Assembly (NCBI GenBank): GCA_965247375.1
Contig: CBDFHU010000090.1
Coordinates: forward strand, 1-64,000
Length of the DNA stretch: 64,000 nucleotides
Direction of reading: 5' to 3'
Source of the DNA: Arsenicibacter sp965247375
Lineage (GTDB): Bacteria > Bacteroidota > Bacteroidia > Cytophagales > Spirosomataceae
The position numbers were made by a program, and so were the translations under genes. The notes under the pieces were generated by a model, which worked only from the letters and a program-made list of their open reading frames with translations, searched no databases and was not told the DNA's origin. Positions 9,063-17,213 of the stretch are shown one piece after another. Position 1 is the first letter of the stretch, and each line of letters opens with the position of its first letter.

Positions 9063-10829
9063 TTACCAAACAATTGAATAACTTACGCTGGCCGAGCCAT
9101 CCTTGCCCGTTACCGGCAGCAACAGTTCCTGCTTTCCGCCCGACGACCGGATTACCGGTTTGGCTTTGGCGTCTAACCGGACAAAATACTGACTGTCGCC
9201 AATGCGGTACAGTCCTTTACTCACCTCCTCAACCGACGATCCGGCAGCCATGCGGCAGTATACCGGCTGGTTTACGCCGGTCAGCGTCAGGGTGCGGGTC
9301 AGGCCCTTGCCATCGGCATCAGGGCGAAGCGCATCGGCCACGTTTCCGCCAAAGAAGGCATACTGCGTGGTCGGATTTCCGTCGGCGTCGAGTTTCCAGC
9401 CTTTGTAATCAAAATCCTTACCCGACAGGCTGTCCGGCCAGGCTTGTTGTGCACTGCTCAGGACCGCGAGCGAACCCTGACCGGTTACCGGCACCGTTAC
9501 ACCCATCGGGAACAACAGCTGCGGCTCACCCCGCTCGTACCACATTTCGGTTACGTCGGCAAACTTACCGCGCCATACCTGAAGGAGGGCATCCTTGTTC
9601 AGGTCGATGGTATAGTTAAGGCCCGACGGCGTACCCACCGACAGGCAGTGTGTACGTTTCCCTTTCTCACCGGCCATCTGCACAAACGACCGCACCAGTT
9701 CGGGTTTATCTTTCGCCAGCACCGCGATGGTCCCGACCGGATCAGGCTCCGGCAGCGACGCCCGCGTATGCAGCGGCTGGAATTTTGTATCTGATGCCGC
9801 AATGAACATGCCCAGACCCGGACGCGGCCACGACCGGCCAAAGAACAGGGTAAAGGCGTGTTTGCCGGCGCTCAGGTTCACTTTACCGGTATTCATCCGG
9901 CCCAGGTCAAGGTACGTATTGGGTACCACTTCCTTGTCGTCGATTTCCAGACCGGCATAACCGCCGTTTTGTAAGGCCAGCGTGTAAACGCCCGCTTTTT
10001 CGACTTCCAGATCACCCGTGAACACGATACCGTGCCAGCGCGGCTGCCCGTACGACACTTCGTAGGTAACGGTCGATACCGTATCTTCCTTCACCAGCTT
10101 CAGGTTAGCCAGCTCACTCACCGACTTGGTTTCGGTTTTGTTCTCGTACAGCTTATACCGGACATTCGAGAGCTTAGCCACCTTGCGGTCAGAAATCAGC
10201 TGGTAACCCACCGGACGGACAGCAATTGTACCGGCCGTAACATTCAGCGATACCGTACCGGCCGAGGCACCCGACGCACCGGGTACGACCAGATTTTCGT
10301 GAATAAGAATACCATTCAGGGTCACTTTATCGAGCACAGCCGTGCCTGGTTTACCGCTCTGGAACGTTACTTCCAGCCGTTGCCAGATGCCGGGGGCTTC
10401 GCTGACGTTCTGTGATGGCAACACAACCGGGCTACCCATAACGGCCCCGAATGTGCTGCCGTTGACACCTGGTTTAGCCCAGCTGTCGGCAATCCGGATG
10501 CCGGTACCGCCCATCGACAGGACACCATCTGCGCCCGGCGACACCATTACGTCCAGCACCAGCCGCACGTCTTTGGCATTGGTCAGCAAGGTCACCGGTG
10601 TACCCTGCTTCCCCACGATAATACCACTTCCTGTTTTAGTCTTTACGTCGGCCTGATACGGCGACATGCTTACGGAACCGGCCTGCGACCAGCCCGACGG
10701 TAATGACGAGAACAAACCCGACGGAACCGGGCTCAGCGACTCATCAACGGCCTGCCCCAATGCAGACCAGCCACTCAGGCAACAAACAAGGGCACTGCTA
10801 TATGAAAACCAGCGCTTTACGTTTATCAT
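9063..10829 (-). CDS. Secreted PA14/GH16-like-fold protein with a shared C-terminal domain of unknown function
   Basis: A 588-residue exported protein starting MINVKRWFSYSSALVCCLSG; I use the ATG at 10829 because the in-frame extension begins with TTG. An N-terminal concanavalin-like (DUF1080/family-16-like) region (about 55-210) is followed by a PA14-like beta-sandwich (about 215-355; WHGIVFTGDLEVEKAGVYTL, LSAGKHAFTLFFGRSWPRPG). The last 230 residues share a pattern with the protein at 37466-39334: W-G-F-DV-MW-ERGE-QL, an ALRPDADG-like block, and an ending in YSIVW against YTIIW. Substrate and activity are unknown; the family name GH16 does not mean that catalytic residues are present. It is the first gene of the operon with the propeller-cupredoxin gene. 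Confidence 0.75.
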   Translation of the reverse strand: MINVKRWFSYSSALVCCLSGWSALGQAVDESLSPVPSGLFSSLPSGWSQAGSVSMSPYQADVKTKTGSGIIVGKQGTPVTLLTNAKDVRLVLDVMVSPGADGVLSMGGTGIRIADSWAKPGVNGSTFGAVMGSPVVLPSQNVSEAPGIWQRLEVTFQSGKPGTAVLDKVTLNGILIHENLVVPGASGASAGTVSLNVTAGTIAVRPVGYQLISDRKVAKLSNVRYKLYENKTETKSVSELANLKLVKEDTVSTVTYEVSYGQPRWHGIVFTGDLEVEKAGVYTLALQNGGYAGLEIDDKEVVPNTYLDLGRMNTGKVNLSAGKHAFTLFFGRSWPRPGLGMFIAASDTKFQPLHTRASLPEPDPVGTIAVLAKDKPELVRSFVQMAGEKGKRTHCLSVGTPSGLNYTIDLNKDALLQVWRGKFADVTEMWYERGEPQLLFPMGVTVPVTGQGSLAVLSSAQQAWPDSLSGKDFDYKGWKLDADGNPTTQYAFFGGNVADALRPDADGKGLTRTLTLTGVNQPVYCRMAAGSSVEEVSKGLYRIGDSQYFVRLDAKAKPVIRSSGGKQELLLPVTGKDGSASVSYSIVW

Positions 10830-10959
10830 GTATGTCAAGTTATTTATTGAGCGAATTAGTAATTTACTACGAAAATACTGTTACGTGTTAATTTGACATT
10901 TTTTTACTTACATTTCTCCGCACCCTGTCCCATCTTTGTCAGAATAATCGACAAAACAA

Positions 10960-10973
10960 CGCAAATCTTTGCG
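10960..10973. promoter_or_regulatory. 14-bp palindrome in a divergent intergenic region
   Basis: CGCAAATCTTTGCG is a perfect palindrome with a two-base centre, in the 276 bp between the divergent genes at 10829 and 11106. It could be an operator. Two CTTTG-containing, near-consensus promoter boxes lie around it, but neither is convincing. Nothing else is seen in this gap. Confidence 0.3.
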
Positions 10974-11105
10974 ATTGTGGACGGTTCCGGGCGATTTTAT
11001 TTTCCGGATTATGTACAATTGATACCGGGTTCCGCCCCGGTTCTTTCGCCGGCCGCATCGTTTTGCCATGATTCATTTTCCTGCCCGCCGGCAGCTCATT
11101 CAACG

Positions 11106-13112
11106 ATGATAAAACAACGCTTCCTGATACTGCTTTTATGTGCATCCGGTCTGGTCCGGACCGGATGCTGCCAGCAAACCAACTCAATCGGCATGACCCT
11201 GGTTCCGCTGCCTGCGGGACGGTTCTATATGGGTTCGGAGCGGGATGGTAAAGACGCCGACGAGTCGCCGGTTCACCGTGTCAGCATCAGCCGTCCGCTG
11301 CTGATGGGCGCTACCGAAGTTACCAACCAACAATACGAGGCGTTTGACCCCGCCCATAAAGCCCTGCGCGGAAAATATGGCTTTTCGAAAAACGATGACG
11401 AGGCGGTGATTTTTGTCTCCTATGCCGAAGCCGTCGCTTTTTGTGAATGGCTATCCAAAAAAGAAGGGAAACCCTACCGCCTACCCACTGAAGCCGAATG
11501 GGAATATGCCTGCCGCGCCGGTACTATCAGTGATTTTTCGACCGGCAACGGCCTGCCTGCGGTGTATCAGAAAAGCCAGCAAACCGACCGCGATGCCGTT
11601 GTGGTTTCGCTGAAAACGGGGCAGACACCCGCCAACCCGTGGGGACTCCATGACATGCACGGTAATGTAGAAGAGTGGTGTCAGGACTGGTACGGCCCGT
11701 ACGTCGCCGGTGAGCAAACCGACCCGGCCGGCCGCGCAGGCGGACTCTACCGCGTCACGCGCGGCGGCAGTCACGGGACGCCGGTGACGTTCCTGCGGTC
11801 GGCCAACCGGATGGCAATGCTGCCCGGGGATAAAAGCTGGCTGGTTGGTTTCCGGGTAGTACAGGCACTGCCCGTAACGACAAAACCCTTGCCGGTCGTA
11901 CCCGCAACCGCCGTTTTTCAGGGCATTTCGCAGCAAAAGCAACTCTGGAAGCCCGTTCCGGCCAACCAGCCGGTTTTCCGCGAACCGCAGCGGTACGTCC
12001 GCAAACCCGACTGTCAGGACAATGTACCGTTCTACAGCCACAACCACCAGCCGGCCGTCACCTGGTGTCCCAACGGCGATCTGCTGGCCATTTGGTTTTC
12101 GACCGACGCCGAATCGGGCCGCGAGATGACCGTTCTCGGCAGCCGGCTGCGGAAAGGAGCCACTGCCTGGGATCAGCCGTCGGAGTTTTTTAAAGTCCCC
12201 GACCGCAACATGACCGGCTCATCGCTCTTCCACAACGGCCAGGGTACGCTCTACCACATGAACGGCGTCGAAACCGACGGCGACTGGCAGAATCTGGCGA
12301 TGGCACTCCGGACCAGCCGCGACAACGGGGCTACCTGGTCGGCACCGGCGCTGGTAAGCCCGGAACATACCAAACGCCATCAGGTCATTGCCGGTATGTT
12401 CAAAACCAAAGAAGGCTGGCTGGTACAGGCCGCTGACGCCGATCCCGGCCCGACTGGTGGTACGGCCATTCACCTCAGCAAGGATGGCGGCAAGACGTGG
12501 ACTATGCCTTCTGAGGGGCAACCGACACCAGCGTTTACGGCGGGTGGCTCCGGCGCACTCATTGCCGGTATTCACGCCGGTGTGGTGCAGCTCACCGACG
12601 GCCGCCTGCTGGCGCTTGGCCGGAAAGACGACATTCCCGGCCCCGACAGCGTGGGCCTGCGCATGCCGGTCAGTATTTCCGGCGATATGGGCAAAACCTG
12701 GACGTATGCACCCTCCGAACTGCCACCGGTCTGGAGCGGACAGCGGCTGGCCCTGATCCGGCTCAACGAAGGGCCGCTGCTGGCCGTATCGTTTACCCAC
12801 CACCCCGACGAACGCGACGGTGCCAAAGCCGGCATGTATTTCCGCAAAGCCGACGGCACACTGTATAAAGGCTACGGCATGTACGCCGCCTTATCGTTTG
12901 ATGAGGGCAAGACCTGGCCCGTCAAAAAGCTGCTGACCGACGGCCAGGAACGCTACCTAAACGGCGGGGCCTGGACGGGTGCTTTCCAGACCGATCAGAC
13001 TCATGCCGAACCCAAGGGTTATCTGGCCATCACCCAGACGCCTGATAACATCATCCACCTGCTCAGCAGCAGTCTGCATTACCAGTTTAACCTGAGCTGG
13101 ATTAAGGAGTGA
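11106..13112 (+). CDS. FGE-sulfatase-like (SUMF1) domain fused to a sialidase-like propeller, secreted
   Basis: The reading frame is open from 10893, but the signal peptide starts at the ATG at 11106 (MIKQRFLILLLCASGLVRTG), giving 668 residues. Residues 25-255 are a formylglycine-generating-enzyme-like domain (MTLVPLPAGRFYMGSERDG, LPTEAEWEYACRAG, WGLHDMHGNVEEWCQDW, VTRGGSHG, GFRVVQ). The rest is a BNR/sialidase-like propeller (FYSHNHQPAVTWCPNGDL, GGSGALIAGIHAGVVQL, with Asp-box-like SKDGGKTW and SGDMGKTW). The cysteines that bind copper in true aerobic FGE, after RGGS, are missing, so it is probably not a sulfatase-maturing enzyme. The promoter region is shared with the divergent PA14 gene. 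A role in sialic-acid-like sugar processing is possible but unproven. Confidence 0.85.
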   Translation: MIKQRFLILLLCASGLVRTGCCQQTNSIGMTLVPLPAGRFYMGSERDGKDADESPVHRVSISRPLLMGATEVTNQQYEAFDPAHKALRGKYGFSKNDDEAVIFVSYAEAVAFCEWLSKKEGKPYRLPTEAEWEYACRAGTISDFSTGNGLPAVYQKSQQTDRDAVVVSLKTGQTPANPWGLHDMHGNVEEWCQDWYGPYVAGEQTDPAGRAGGLYRVTRGGSHGTPVTFLRSANRMAMLPGDKSWLVGFRVVQALPVTTKPLPVVPATAVFQGISQQKQLWKPVPANQPVFREPQRYVRKPDCQDNVPFYSHNHQPAVTWCPNGDLLAIWFSTDAESGREMTVLGSRLRKGATAWDQPSEFFKVPDRNMTGSSLFHNGQGTLYHMNGVETDGDWQNLAMALRTSRDNGATWSAPALVSPEHTKRHQVIAGMFKTKEGWLVQAADADPGPTGGTAIHLSKDGGKTWTMPSEGQPTPAFTAGGSGALIAGIHAGVVQLTDGRLLALGRKDDIPGPDSVGLRMPVSISGDMGKTWTYAPSELPPVWSGQRLALIRLNEGPLLAVSFTHHPDERDGAKAGMYFRKADGTLYKGYGMYAALSFDEGKTWPVKKLLTDGQERYLNGGAWTGAFQTDQTHAEPKGYLAITQTPDNIIHLLSSSLHYQFNLSWIKE

Positions 13113-13191
13113 CAGATGCGTTAAAGTATCTTAACGGGGTGTCGATGCGGGGGAAATCAGCCTACCTTGCCGGCGGATAACCTCATAGCTC

Positions 13192-14172
13192 ATGCGCACC
13201 TTTTCGTTACTATTCTGCCTGCTCCTCACGTTTTCCGGCTTTGGTCAACCGCATACTGGCACACTGCCGCAGGATTACCTGAACTACCACCGTCAGATTG
13301 CACGGGCCCACGAGGCCATCGCGGACGGGCGCTATGCCGAAGCCCTGGCAGGGTACGAGCAGGTGTTCGGACAATATTCCTTTATTTTTCTGCGGGACTA
13401 TCAGGCCGCTACACAACTGGCTTTGCAGACGGGTCAGACCGGGAAAGCGTTTATGTATCTCAAGAAAGGCATTGCCGCGGGCTGGACGTGGAAATCCATC
13501 ACCCGTAACATGTTTCTGAAACCGTTAACAGCTGATCCGCAATGGCAGCAGGTCAGAAAAAACTATAAAACGCTCAGGAACGGTCATATGGCGACACTGA
13601 ACCAGCCGGTCAGAAAAACGGTAAAAAAACTGTTCGGCAAAGACCAGCGAAAGGCGCTGCGGGCCCTGTTTTATTTTAGCCCTGAGGCGCAGGAGCGTTA
13701 CGCCGAACGGCGGTTTGCACCCCATAGTGAACGTCAGCTTGCCGCCCTGACAGCCATCCTGCATACCAACGGCTATCCGGGCGAGCAACTGGTTGGTACT
13801 GACCTGTGGGCTTCCGTGATCCTGAGCCATCACAATTCCATTAGTCAGGCCTATGCCTTGCAGGATACCCTGTACCCTGCCCTCAAGCCGCAGCTCTGGC
13901 AAGCCGTACGGACGGGGCAGATGTCGCCCTATGCCTATGCTAAAATCGAAGAGTGGTATGTGTCCATAAAAAGCGGGCATAAGGCACAGCACACCGGTTT
14001 TCTGGCCGGCAGGCTGACCCGGCAGGAACTTGCCGAAGCCAACCGGCTCCGCGACGAAGCCGGTCTCAGCCATGTCGAAACCATAAACCGGCTGCTGGCC
14101 ATTCAGCAGCAAACCGGCATGAAGTTTTACCTGCCCCTGCATTTTTTTACCCGGACCAGGATCACAGATTAA
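13192..14172 (+). CDS. Secreted protein of unknown function, DUF6624-like C-terminal half
   Basis: A 326-residue exported protein (signal MRTFSLLFCLLLTFSGFGQ). Residues 30-110 look helical and TPR-like (AIADGRYAEALAGYEQVFGQ, GKAFMYLKKGIAAGW). The C-terminal part (LVGTDLWASVILSHHNS, YALQDTLYPALKPQLWQAVRTGQ, YAKIEEWYVSIKSG) resembles DUF6624 proteins by eye. It lies 79 bp after the FGE-sialidase fusion and could be cotranscribed with it. No catalytic motif is recognised. The start codon is fixed by the signal peptide. Confidence 0.65.
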   Translation: MRTFSLLFCLLLTFSGFGQPHTGTLPQDYLNYHRQIARAHEAIADGRYAEALAGYEQVFGQYSFIFLRDYQAATQLALQTGQTGKAFMYLKKGIAAGWTWKSITRNMFLKPLTADPQWQQVRKNYKTLRNGHMATLNQPVRKTVKKLFGKDQRKALRALFYFSPEAQERYAERRFAPHSERQLAALTAILHTNGYPGEQLVGTDLWASVILSHHNSISQAYALQDTLYPALKPQLWQAVRTGQMSPYAYAKIEEWYVSIKSGHKAQHTGFLAGRLTRQELAEANRLRDEAGLSHVETINRLLAIQQQTGMKFYLPLHFFTRTRITD

Positions 14173-14184
14173 CTCAAACGGCGC

Positions 14185-14214
14185 TTGTAAACTACTGTAT
14201 TTCCCCTACATTTA
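14185..14214 (+). promoter_or_regulatory. Promoter of the 14252 gene (TTG-N19-TACATTTA)
   Basis: TTG (14185-14187), a 19-base spacer and TACATTTA (14207-14214) give a near-consensus Bacteroidota promoter 37 bases before the ATG. The last base of the -7 box deviates (A for G). Confidence 0.55.
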
Positions 14215-14251
14215 GCCCTGTCCATTAATTTATCCTACATCCTACAAATCT

Positions 14252-14806
14252 ATGAAACACCTGATCCTGACCGCCAGCCTGCTGTTTTCCCTGCCATTTG
14301 CCGTACTGGCCCAACGCAACAACCCGTGGCTGGACTCCACCCAAATCAACCAGCCGAACACACCGCTTTATCTGGCAAACGGCATCATTGTCAGGATCAC
14401 CGAAATCAATCCTGATTTTGTTACGTCCGTCAACGTCGTTATCGATAAGGCTACGCTTCAACAGCTCGGTCCTCTGGCCGATCATGGCTGCATCCTTATC
14501 GGAGCCGATCAGCAGTTCGATGTGATCACGCCCCGCGAATACCGTGCGAAGAAAAGGCTACCGGCTACGGTGCAGACCGTTGTATACATGCTCAACGGCG
14601 TTATGGTACCGGATTCGGTACGCATCTCAAAGGCGGCTATCCGGAAAGCTGAGATGCTCCTTAGCACCGGACGGGAAGGTGTACCGGCAGATACGGCCTG
14701 CCTGAGTATCTGGACCCTGACGGACGACGAACGAAAAACGCCCAAACCTGCACCCGATAAACCCGCAGGCGGTATCCGTATCCGCGGCAGTGCGGCAGGC
14801 GAATAA
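14252..14806 (+). CDS. Secreted protein of unknown function
   Basis: A 184-residue protein with a clear signal peptide (MKHLILTASLLFSLPFAVLAQ). The mature part holds a pattern seen in TonB-plug-adjacent or surface proteins of Bacteroidota (PLYLANGIIVRITEINPDFV, and MLNGVMVPDSVRIS with a repeated xLNGxxV idea), but I do not recognise a family. It has its own promoter-like sequence and lies 11 bp before the next gene, which suggests a two-gene operon. Confidence 0.6.
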   Translation: MKHLILTASLLFSLPFAVLAQRNNPWLDSTQINQPNTPLYLANGIIVRITEINPDFVTSVNVVIDKATLQQLGPLADHGCILIGADQQFDVITPREYRAKKRLPATVQTVVYMLNGVMVPDSVRISKAAIRKAEMLLSTGREGVPADTACLSIWTLTDDERKTPKPAPDKPAGGIRIRGSAAGE

Positions 14807-14817
14807 AACGACATTAC

Positions 14818-15894
14818 ATGCACCTTATGAAATCTGTCTTCTGCCTACTTCTGTCCGTTCTTTTTGTGTCGTTTGTGGCATGCGGCAGCACCCGGTTCAA
14901 TCATATACTACCTGTTGGCAATACCGTCTGGGCTTTAACCGAAACCGGCAGCATCATTGTCTTTGAGAGCCGGAACGGGAAGGTAATCAACACTCCTGCC
15001 CTTACAGACACGGACATTATCCTGTTGACAAAAGACAGTTACGGAAATCCGGTTACCGCTAACAAACGAAAGGAAATAAAGCGGTACATACCGGTCCGCC
15101 GGGTCTGGGAGCTAATCGGAACGTATGAACTTCCTCCTTTGGGCGTTGTCGTGGATAGCCAGGGTGGTTGCTTTACAATTACCGAAAAAGGCATTCAGGA
15201 TGTGGCATCAAACCAGGTTTATTTCGATACACACTCCATAAACAGACAGATTACCTTGCGCGACAAATGGTTTGGCATCAACTGTTTTTACATTGATAAG
15301 CAGGATGTTATCTGGATCGGCTTTGATTATGGCGAGTGGGGCGGTAACCTGTTTGCGTTTCAGACAACCACCCGGACCTTCGCAACGCTTTCGCTTATCG
15401 ATGTTAACCTTGAGCTTACGTCGATAAAGCAATTTACCGGCAATGACTCGTCTGTATATATAATTACCCGCAAGGACCATATGGAAACCGGCAGCACCAT
15501 TATTAAAGCGGATCAGTTAAAGCTTTCCACACTCTTCAGTAGTCAACCCTACTGGAGCGACCCCATAGGTCCGCGGCGTAGTCAGATACGCATACAGGGG
15601 GAAGGGATTGAGGCCGCGTCCTTTAATCTATTTACTAACCAGCTTTATTTTTATACGTCCCACGGCCTTTTTCGCGGCCAAACGAATAAAGACCTGTCCA
15701 CGATTGACGGCTGGGAAAATCTGATGCCTGAGCGGGCCCGGAAGCAGACAGCGAATGCAGCGGCCAGGCCTGTTGCGCTACGGCTGATTTCGCTGGAAAT
15801 GACCGGCGAAAACCAGTTTATTTTCCTGACAAACAACCATTTGGCCGGTTGGTCTGATGGCAAAATAATACACTACTTTATCGCAGAGGATTAA
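14818..15894 (+). CDS. Probable lipoprotein with sensor-propeller-like repeats
   Basis: A 358-residue protein. The signal MKSVFCLLLSVLFVSFVACGS ends in a lipobox-like VAC; the second ATG (14827) may be the true start. The body contains propeller-like strands (NTVWALTETGSIIVFESRNGK; IDKQDVIWIGFDYGEWGGNLF) resembling the periplasmic propellers of two-component regulators, but with no signalling domain attached. It follows the previous gene after 11 bp. The function is unknown; it may bind a ligand on the outer membrane or in the periplasm. Confidence 0.6.
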   Translation: MHLMKSVFCLLLSVLFVSFVACGSTRFNHILPVGNTVWALTETGSIIVFESRNGKVINTPALTDTDIILLTKDSYGNPVTANKRKEIKRYIPVRRVWELIGTYELPPLGVVVDSQGGCFTITEKGIQDVASNQVYFDTHSINRQITLRDKWFGINCFYIDKQDVIWIGFDYGEWGGNLFAFQTTTRTFATLSLIDVNLELTSIKQFTGNDSSVYIITRKDHMETGSTIIKADQLKLSTLFSSQPYWSDPIGPRRSQIRIQGEGIEAASFNLFTNQLYFYTSHGLFRGQTNKDLSTIDGWENLMPERARKQTANAAARPVALRLISLEMTGENQFIFLTNNHLAGWSDGKIIHYFIAED

Positions 15895-16121
15895 CCGGTG
15901 ACTGGCCCGATAGCGGTGACTGTCTAACTTACTGATATCCTCGTCGGGCAGCCCTATACCAGACTAATCATAGTGCTGCCGGCTTTGAGCTGAAAGCGAA
16001 TCAATCCGTTTGCATCCCGTTCGTTGCTGCGTTTCCAATACGTCAGGATCAGATTTTTCCGGAATTATGATTCCGGTACCGCACGAGCGCAGTGGGCATC
16101 GAGTGACTATAATCAGACCTC

Positions 16122-16988
16122 CTATAGTCCCCCTTTGAGTGAGTCGATTTCCAGCTTATATCCTCTGCCGTGACTATTGACAATGCGTACTGTGGTGGCG
16201 GGCTGTAGCTTTTTGCGCAGGCGGGACACGAACACGTCCAGGCTGCGCCCCACAAATATGCCTTCCTCTCCCCAAACCTGTTCCATGAGCCGGTCCCGAT
16301 CAATTACGGCATTGGGAGACGTTGCGAATACCTTCAGCAACCTGGATTCTTTGCTTGACAGCGCAATGCGCTCATTGCCCAATCGCAGAATCTGCTCGTC
16401 TAAGCAAAACGTAAGGGGGCCTAAATGCACCAGATTAAGGGAGGCTACCGGTTCGGCAGGAGCTGATTGTGGTGTTTTCCGGTTGATTAACCGCCAACAA
16501 ATAACGAGCAGCAGAACAACTGAAAGGAGGCCGGCTACGTATACAGCATCGTTGATTGAGGCCGCCTGTACCAGCGGCCGTTCGAACTGGATTTTGATGG
16601 TGTAGGACCCACGGGGAGGCGTTCTGGTAAGACAGGCAATCGCTTTCCGGTTCAGCGGTTGACGGACTTCATAGCTATAAACAACAGCGTTTGATTTTTC
16701 TTGCCTGACTTCAACCAGATAATCCGGGAACCCTTGATTCTGCTGCAACTGCCGGTGAATGATCTCCAGTAAGGTGGCTGGTTTAAACGCAAAGGGACGT
16801 TGAAACCGAATCAGGAAGGTGCGCTCATCGACCTCTTCAATGGGTGATATCCAGGACGTAGAATCGCCCGAGGCCAGCAATACGGCATGACCAATTTTAC
16901 GCATGGTCACCAACACCTTTCCCCCATCGCTATAACCAGGCAGGCTGATGACCAACACGAGCAATACAGCCAGAATAACGTTTCTCAT
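16122..16988 (-). CDS. Membrane-anchored winged-helix regulator, ToxR-like
   Basis: A 288-residue one-component regulator that combines sensor and DNA-binding domain. From the ATG at 16988 it reads MRNVILAVLLVLVISLPGYS (N-terminal hydrophobic segment or signal), an extracytoplasmic domain of about 125 residues, a second membrane segment (AVYVAGLLSVVLLLVICW, near residue 150-168) and a cytoplasmic OmpR-type winged helix (SKESRLLKVFATSPNAVIDR; LDVFVSRLRKKLQ; VNSHGRGYKL). A GTG-initiated form 12 residues longer is possible. It faces the propeller-YceI lipoprotein gene, and phased repeats lie between them, so it may control that gene and itself. The ligand is unknown. The 227 bp after its stop, up to 15894, hold no recognisable gene. 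Confidence 0.85.
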   Translation of the reverse strand: MRNVILAVLLVLVISLPGYSDGGKVLVTMRKIGHAVLLASGDSTSWISPIEEVDERTFLIRFQRPFAFKPATLLEIIHRQLQQNQGFPDYLVEVRQEKSNAVVYSYEVRQPLNRKAIACLTRTPPRGSYTIKIQFERPLVQAASINDAVYVAGLLSVVLLLVICWRLINRKTPQSAPAEPVASLNLVHLGPLTFCLDEQILRLGNERIALSSKESRLLKVFATSPNAVIDRDRLMEQVWGEEGIFVGRSLDVFVSRLRKKLQPATTVRIVNSHGRGYKLEIDSLKGGL

Positions 16989-17036
16989 TGACCAAAAATA
17001 GGCCTTGGGGTCGATAAATTTCACGATTTACCCTTA

Positions 17037-17087
17037 GTTAACACTTGGTTAACACTTTTTTACAGTCGATTAACTCTTTTAACAAAG
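17037..17087. promoter_or_regulatory. Helically phased direct repeats, candidate operator of the ToxR-like regulator
   Basis: GTTAACACTT occurs at 17037-17046 and again at 17048-17057 (11 bp apart), then as ATTAACTCTT at 17069-17078 (21 bp on), with a further TTTAACAAAG at 17078-17087. Spacing of one and two helical turns would place all sites on one DNA face, as OmpR-type winged-helix proteins often need. The block lies about 50 bp upstream of the regulator and 125 bp upstream of the divergent lipoprotein gene. Confidence 0.55.
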
Positions 17088-17213
17088 TCAACCGGTAGGT
17101 TTGAATCGAACCAGTAAACAGGGCAGAAATAAGGTGTGTTGCCTCCATTATCATACTCACGCCTGATCGTGTGTCGCTTTACGGCTCGGGGACATAGTCA
17201 ATTAAACAAAATT

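Noticed and set aside
11106..11900. FGE-like domain as the maturase of the local sulfatases
   Set aside because: The copper-binding cysteines expected after RGGS are absent, so a catalytic role is not supported.
15895..16121. Possible integrase remnant (YWKRSNERDANG on the minus strand)
   Set aside because: The resemblance is to a short N-terminal pattern only, over fewer than 35 residues; too weak to call.
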